Assembly: GCA_023415595.1 (NCBI GenBank)
Contig: JAEZJW010000192.1
Location: forward strand, 1 to 17,378
Length of the DNA stretch: 17,378 nt
Direction of reading: 5' to 3'
Source of the DNA: Bacillota bacterium
GTDB lineage: Bacteria > Bacillota > Clostridia > Lachnospirales > Lachnospiraceae
In this document: one piece after another, positions 14,500 to 17,378 of the stretch
How positions within the stretch are numbered: position 1 is the stretch's first letter
Layout of the letters: each line of letters starts with the position of its first letter
Program-made: the position numbers and the translations under genes
Notes under the pieces: model-generated
Told to the model about the DNA's origin: nothing
Database searches by the model: none
The model's input: only the letters and a program-made list of their open reading frames with translations

Positions 14500-14602
14500 G
14501 GTTTTTTTAAACAATTTTTTGTTACAGCAGATAACCGAAATACCTACGAAATTGCTTCAAATTCTTATGTGCATAACAACTTCGAGTTGAATGGTTAAAG
14601 AG

Positions 14603-14638
14603 AAACCCGGGTACAGAAATCCATCTGGACCCGGGTTT
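14603..14638. terminator. Terminator downstream of degV
   Basis: AAACCCGGGT (14603-14612) pairs perfectly with ACCCGGGTTT (14629-14638), with an inner CAGA/TCTG stem. On the minus strand it is followed by a T-rich tail and lies 24 bases after the degV stop. The plus side also ends in TTTT. Confidence 0.8.
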
Positions 14639-14662
14639 TAATATCAATATCAATCAAACTGG

Positions 14663-15532
14663 TTATCTCTTCTCACCCATAAAACAGAGACCAATGGCAC
14701 CGGGACCGGAATGGGATCCGATACTGGGGCTGATATAGTTAATAAGAATCGTCTTGTGGGGCAGCTTCTCCATGATCAGATCAGCGAGGTAGTTCGCGTC
14801 CTCCAGAGCGTCACCGTGTGCGATACAGATGATATCCTTCTCCTCCGTATATTTGCCCATGCACTCCAGCATATTATTGCAGATAGTGGATAAGGACTTC
14901 TTCCTGCCTCTGGCAGTAGAGAGCGGTACCAGCTGACCTTCCTCATTCAGATACAGGATCGGCTTTACATTGATCATGCTTCCGATAATTGCAGTAGTCT
15001 TCGATATTCTGCCTCCCCGGTAGAGATGATTCAGGTCATCCACTGTGAAACGGACACAGAACTCCATATTATGCTGTTCCAGCCATTCCGCTATCTCATC
15101 GAGAGATTTGCCTTCCTCTTTTAACTGAACTGCCTTCATGATGAACATTCCTTCCCCCATGGAAGCATTCAGCGTATCTAATACTATAATTTTCGTATCG
15201 GGATTCTCCTCACAGAGTTCTCTGGCCCCTGCCATGACATTACTGCAGCCACCGCTTAAGGCGGAGGTAAAGCTGATATGTAGGATATCCAGGCCTTGAT
15301 CGATATAGCTCTGGAAAGTACTGCGGATCACCTCGGGGTTACTCGCCATTGTTGTGGGCATCAGGCCTCCACGCATCTTGTCATAGAATTCTTTGGGAGT
15401 CAGATTAACTTCGTCCCCATAGGTTACTCCTTCAAGGTCATAATAATGGGGTATAATACCGATCTGTTTCTCCTTGATGTAATCCGCAAGCAGATCGGAA
15501 TTGGAATCAGCAGTTATAACAAAATCCTTCAT
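14663..15532 (-). CDS. DegV-family fatty-acid-binding protein (FakB-like)
   Basis: A 289-residue cytoplasmic protein, the full length usual for the family. DegV/FakB proteins bind a fatty acid and present it to the kinase FakA for phosphorylation. Family features are TADSNSDL (7-14), the ligand-site segment MPTTMASNPE (58-67), ISFTSALSGG (86-95), LYRGGRIS in the middle, and GSHSGPGAIGLCF near the C-terminus. ATG 15532 has AGGAGG (15541-15546) eight bases upstream, and a good promoter stands before it. The gene is transcribed alone toward tRNA-Thr. No fakA is in the window, and the exact ligand cannot be read from the sequence. Confidence 0.92.
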   Translation of the reverse strand: MKDFVITADSNSDLLADYIKEKQIGIIPHYYDLEGVTYGDEVNLTPKEFYDKMRGGLMPTTMASNPEVIRSTFQSYIDQGLDILHISFTSALSGGCSNVMAGARELCEENPDTKIIVLDTLNASMGEGMFIMKAVQLKEEGKSLDEIAEWLEQHNMEFCVRFTVDDLNHLYRGGRISKTTAIIGSMINVKPILYLNEEGQLVPLSTARGRKKSLSTICNNMLECMGKYTEEKDIICIAHGDALEDANYLADLIMEKLPHKTILINYISPSIGSHSGPGAIGLCFMGEKR

Positions 15533-15564
15533 GGTCTTGCCCTCCTAATATGGTTTCCATTTTT

Positions 15565-15593
15565 ATTCTACTAGACCATGCATTATTTGGCAA
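15565..15593 (-). promoter_or_regulatory. Predicted promoter of degV
   Basis: On the minus strand TTGCCA (15593-15588) and TAGAAT (15570-15565) are 17 bases apart, about 30 bases before the start codon. Confidence 0.6.
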
Positions 15594-15711
15594 CCGGATT
15601 TTACGCTCTATTCACTTTTTATTTATAAAAAATTTATAATTCAGGATTGTGGAGCCGTATGCATATTCACATGATAAATCGAGATAGCTTATGAATTAAC
15701 TTATTATAAAT

Positions 15712-15768
15712 ATCCCGGACTTGCGCTACAAGGACGGTGGTCAGCCGTACTCTCTACAAATCCGGGAT
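15712..15768 (-). terminator. Terminator of the ABC transporter operon
   Basis: ATCCCGGA (15712-15719) pairs perfectly with TCCGGGAT (15761-15768); inside lies a smaller ACGG/CCGT stem. It begins 11 bases after the permease stop. On the minus strand an AT-rich tail (ATTTATAATAA) follows; on the plus strand there is a T-run, so it may act both ways. Confidence 0.6.
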
Positions 15769-15779
15769 TTTTAGATGGT

Positions 15780-16604
15780 TTAGTGCTTCAGCCTCTTCTC
15801 AAAGAAGGCAAGAAGCTTATAGAGTCCGGTTGCCACTATACACAGAATTACGATACTCATGATGACCCAATTTAATTTAAATACCTGGCTTCCGTAGATA
15901 ATCAGATATCCCAGCCCAGCCTTCGCTGCAAGAAATTCCCCGATGATGACGCCGACCAGGGAGAGTCCGATGTTTACCTTCATCAGACTGATGATGGAGG
16001 GGATGTTGGAAGGAAGGATTACCTTAAGCAGCACATCCTTTTTATTGCCACCCAGGGTATGGATCAGCTTGATTTTATCCTCTTCCACGGACTGGAAGTC
16101 GGAGTACAGTGTGATTATCGAACCAAAGATAGCAACAGATACAGCGGCAACGATAATAGTCTTCATGTTGTTACCCAGCCAAACGATGAATACCGGTGCG
16201 AGAGCGGATTTCGGTAAACTGTTTAATACAATCAGGTAGGGCTCCAGAACCTTGGAGATGCTCTCATTCCACCAGAGGAGGACTGCAATCAGGATTCCTA
16301 GGATATTAACCAGTGAGAAGCTGACCAGTGTCTCAAGCAGGGTAATTCCTACATGATAAAATAATTGACCGTTGGCTGACATTTCAATGATTGTTTTGAC
16401 TACTCTTGATGGGCTGGAAAAAATAAAGGGATCCACGATACGTAGGTATGTGGATATTTCCCAAAGTGCTATAAAACCGATCAGGATCACAATCTGTGTG
16501 ATTCTGATTTTCCGTTTTAATAACAGATGTTTCCTGACAAATGCATGTTGAGCAGCCGAAATATTTAAGTCTTCGCCTAAGACCCGATTATTCTTCCTGC
16601 TCAT
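15780..16604 (-). CDS. ABC transporter permease, nitrate/sulfonate/taurine (SsuC/TauC) type
   Basis: A 274-residue inner-membrane subunit. After a basic, unusually long N-terminal tail of about 33 residues come about six hydrophobic segments (roughly 34-54, 86-111, 134-165, 205-226, 245-262 and shorter ones). HTLGGNKKDVLLKVILPSNIP (180-200) is the EAA-type loop that docks on the ATPase. WEISTYLRIVDPFIFSSPS near residues 48-66 is typical of the SsuC/TauC group. Its start overlaps the end of the ATPase gene by 17 bases, with AAGGAG (16615-16620) inside that gene, so the two are translationally coupled. The substrate could be a sulfonate, nitrate or a thiamine-precursor-like compound, and the sequence does not decide. 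Confidence 0.9.
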   Translation of the reverse strand: MSRKNNRVLGEDLNISAAQHAFVRKHLLLKRKIRITQIVILIGFIALWEISTYLRIVDPFIFSSPSRVVKTIIEMSANGQLFYHVGITLLETLVSFSLVNILGILIAVLLWWNESISKVLEPYLIVLNSLPKSALAPVFIVWLGNNMKTIIVAAVSVAIFGSIITLYSDFQSVEEDKIKLIHTLGGNKKDVLLKVILPSNIPSIISLMKVNIGLSLVGVIIGEFLAAKAGLGYLIIYGSQVFKLNWVIMSIVILCIVATGLYKLLAFFEKRLKH

Positions 16605-17364
16605 GATGAGTTAACTCCTTCCATATCAGATTAAAATAGTCTTTGAATTCAGGGGCACTTCTGGCAGCGAAGGGAGTTCTGTTCTCAATGGAAAGCTTGA
16701 TATCAAAAATGCTTTTGACTGTTCCCGGACGGGAGGACAAAACAATTACCCTGTCTGACATGCTGATTGCTTCCGAGATATCATGGGTAATGAGGATTGC
16801 TGTTTTCTTCTCCCTGCGGATGATACCCCAGATATCATCTGCTACCTCCAGTCTGGTCTGGTAATCCAGTGCCGAGAAAGGTTCATCCAACAGCAGGATA
16901 TCCGGCTCCAGCAGAAGAGTCCTTATCAGAGCAGCCCTTTGGCGCATGCCTCCGGATAAACCTGAGGGATAAGCATTTTTGAAGGTAATCAGGCCATACG
17001 TATTCAACAGCTCATTGATTTGGACATAACTGCTGTCAGTCATCTTATGCTGGATCTCCATTCCGAGCGTGACATTTTTTAATGTGTTTCTCCAGTCTAA
17101 CAGATGATCCTTCTGGAGCATATAACCGATATTTTTCCCGGAGGATTTATTGTCCTTACCGTTAATATATATTGAACCGCTGCTTGGGGTGAGCAATCCG
17201 GCAATCAGAGAAAGTAATGTGGATTTACCGCAGCCGCTGGCTCCGACGATACCTACGAATTCACCTTCCATCACATGAAAAGAAACATCGAATAACGCCG
17301 GTGTTTCTCCATCAAGACTATGATAGGAATAACTAATATGATCAATTTTCAGTAGCTCGCTCAT
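16588..17364 (-). CDS. ABC transporter ATP-binding protein, nitrate/sulfonate/taurine (SsuB/TauB) type
   Basis: A 258-residue cytoplasmic ATPase that drives import through the adjoining permease. Walker A GASGCGKST (41-49), Q-loop Gln84, signature LSGGM (136-140), Walker B ILLLDEP (156-162), D-loop SALD (164-167) and switch His194 (ITHD) are all intact. DHLLDWRNTLKNVTLG after the Q-loop is characteristic of the SsuB/TauB group. ATG 17364 is preceded by AAAGGAGG at the window edge. Any promoter and the expected substrate-binding protein lie beyond 17378. Confidence 0.93.
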   Translation of the reverse strand: MSELLKIDHISYSYHSLDGETPALFDVSFHVMEGEFVGIVGASGCGKSTLLSLIAGLLTPSSGSIYINGKDNKSSGKNIGYMLQKDHLLDWRNTLKNVTLGMEIQHKMTDSSYVQINELLNTYGLITFKNAYPSGLSGGMRQRAALIRTLLLEPDILLLDEPFSALDYQTRLEVADDIWGIIRREKKTAILITHDISEAISMSDRVIVLSSRPGTVKSIFDIKLSIENRTPFAARSAPEFKDYFNLIWKELTHHEQEE

Positions 17365-17378
17365 ACTGTTCCTCCTTT

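Overview
The window looks like chromosomal DNA of an anaerobic, plant-fibre-degrading, nitrogen-fixing member of the Clostridia, probably close to Lachnospiraceae such as the Lachnoclostridium phytofermentans group. The reasons are a clostridial-type Mo-nitrogenase cluster (fused nifN-B, split nifV, a 2Fe-2S ferredoxin of the Clostridium pasteurianum type), a secreted GH11 xylanase with a CBM36-like module, strong AGGAGG ribosome-binding sites, and a tRNA gene without an encoded CCA. The species is inferred, not proven.

Region 1 (1-8035, plus strand) is the distal part of a nif operon: nifK (5' end cut by the window edge), nifE, nifN-B, the 2Fe-2S ferredoxin, nifV-omega and nifV-alpha. NifK is the beta subunit of dinitrogenase. 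NifE, NifN and NifB build the FeMo-cofactor precursor. NifV supplies homocitrate, the organic ligand of the cofactor. The ferredoxin probably works with the MoFe protein. The nifE and nifN-B leaders share a 45-bp hairpin-forming element.

Region 2 (8119-9366) is a convergent GH11-CBM36 xylanase gene on the minus strand. It has its own promoter and a perfect 14-bp palindrome at the predicted transcription start.

Region 3 (9582-14405) is visibly AT-richer. It lies between an intact tRNA-Thr(CGT) gene and a degenerate copy of that tRNA's 3' end in the same orientation, which is the geometry left by integration at a tRNA gene. It holds an AIPR-like putative phage-defence gene behind a structured leader with an intrinsic terminator just before its ribosome-binding site, a decayed stretch, a convergent beta-family (sce7725-like)/sce7726-like pair whose second member has a PD-(D/E)XK nuclease-like motif, and an orphan gene. 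No integrase is visible. I read this as an old, non-autonomous defence island, and it is the most interesting part of the window.

Region 4 (14363-17378, minus strand) is housekeeping: tRNA-Thr with promoter and terminator, a DegV-family fatty-acid-binding protein, and the permease and ATPase of a nitrate/sulfonate/taurine-type ABC importer. The substrate-binding protein of the importer is not in the window.
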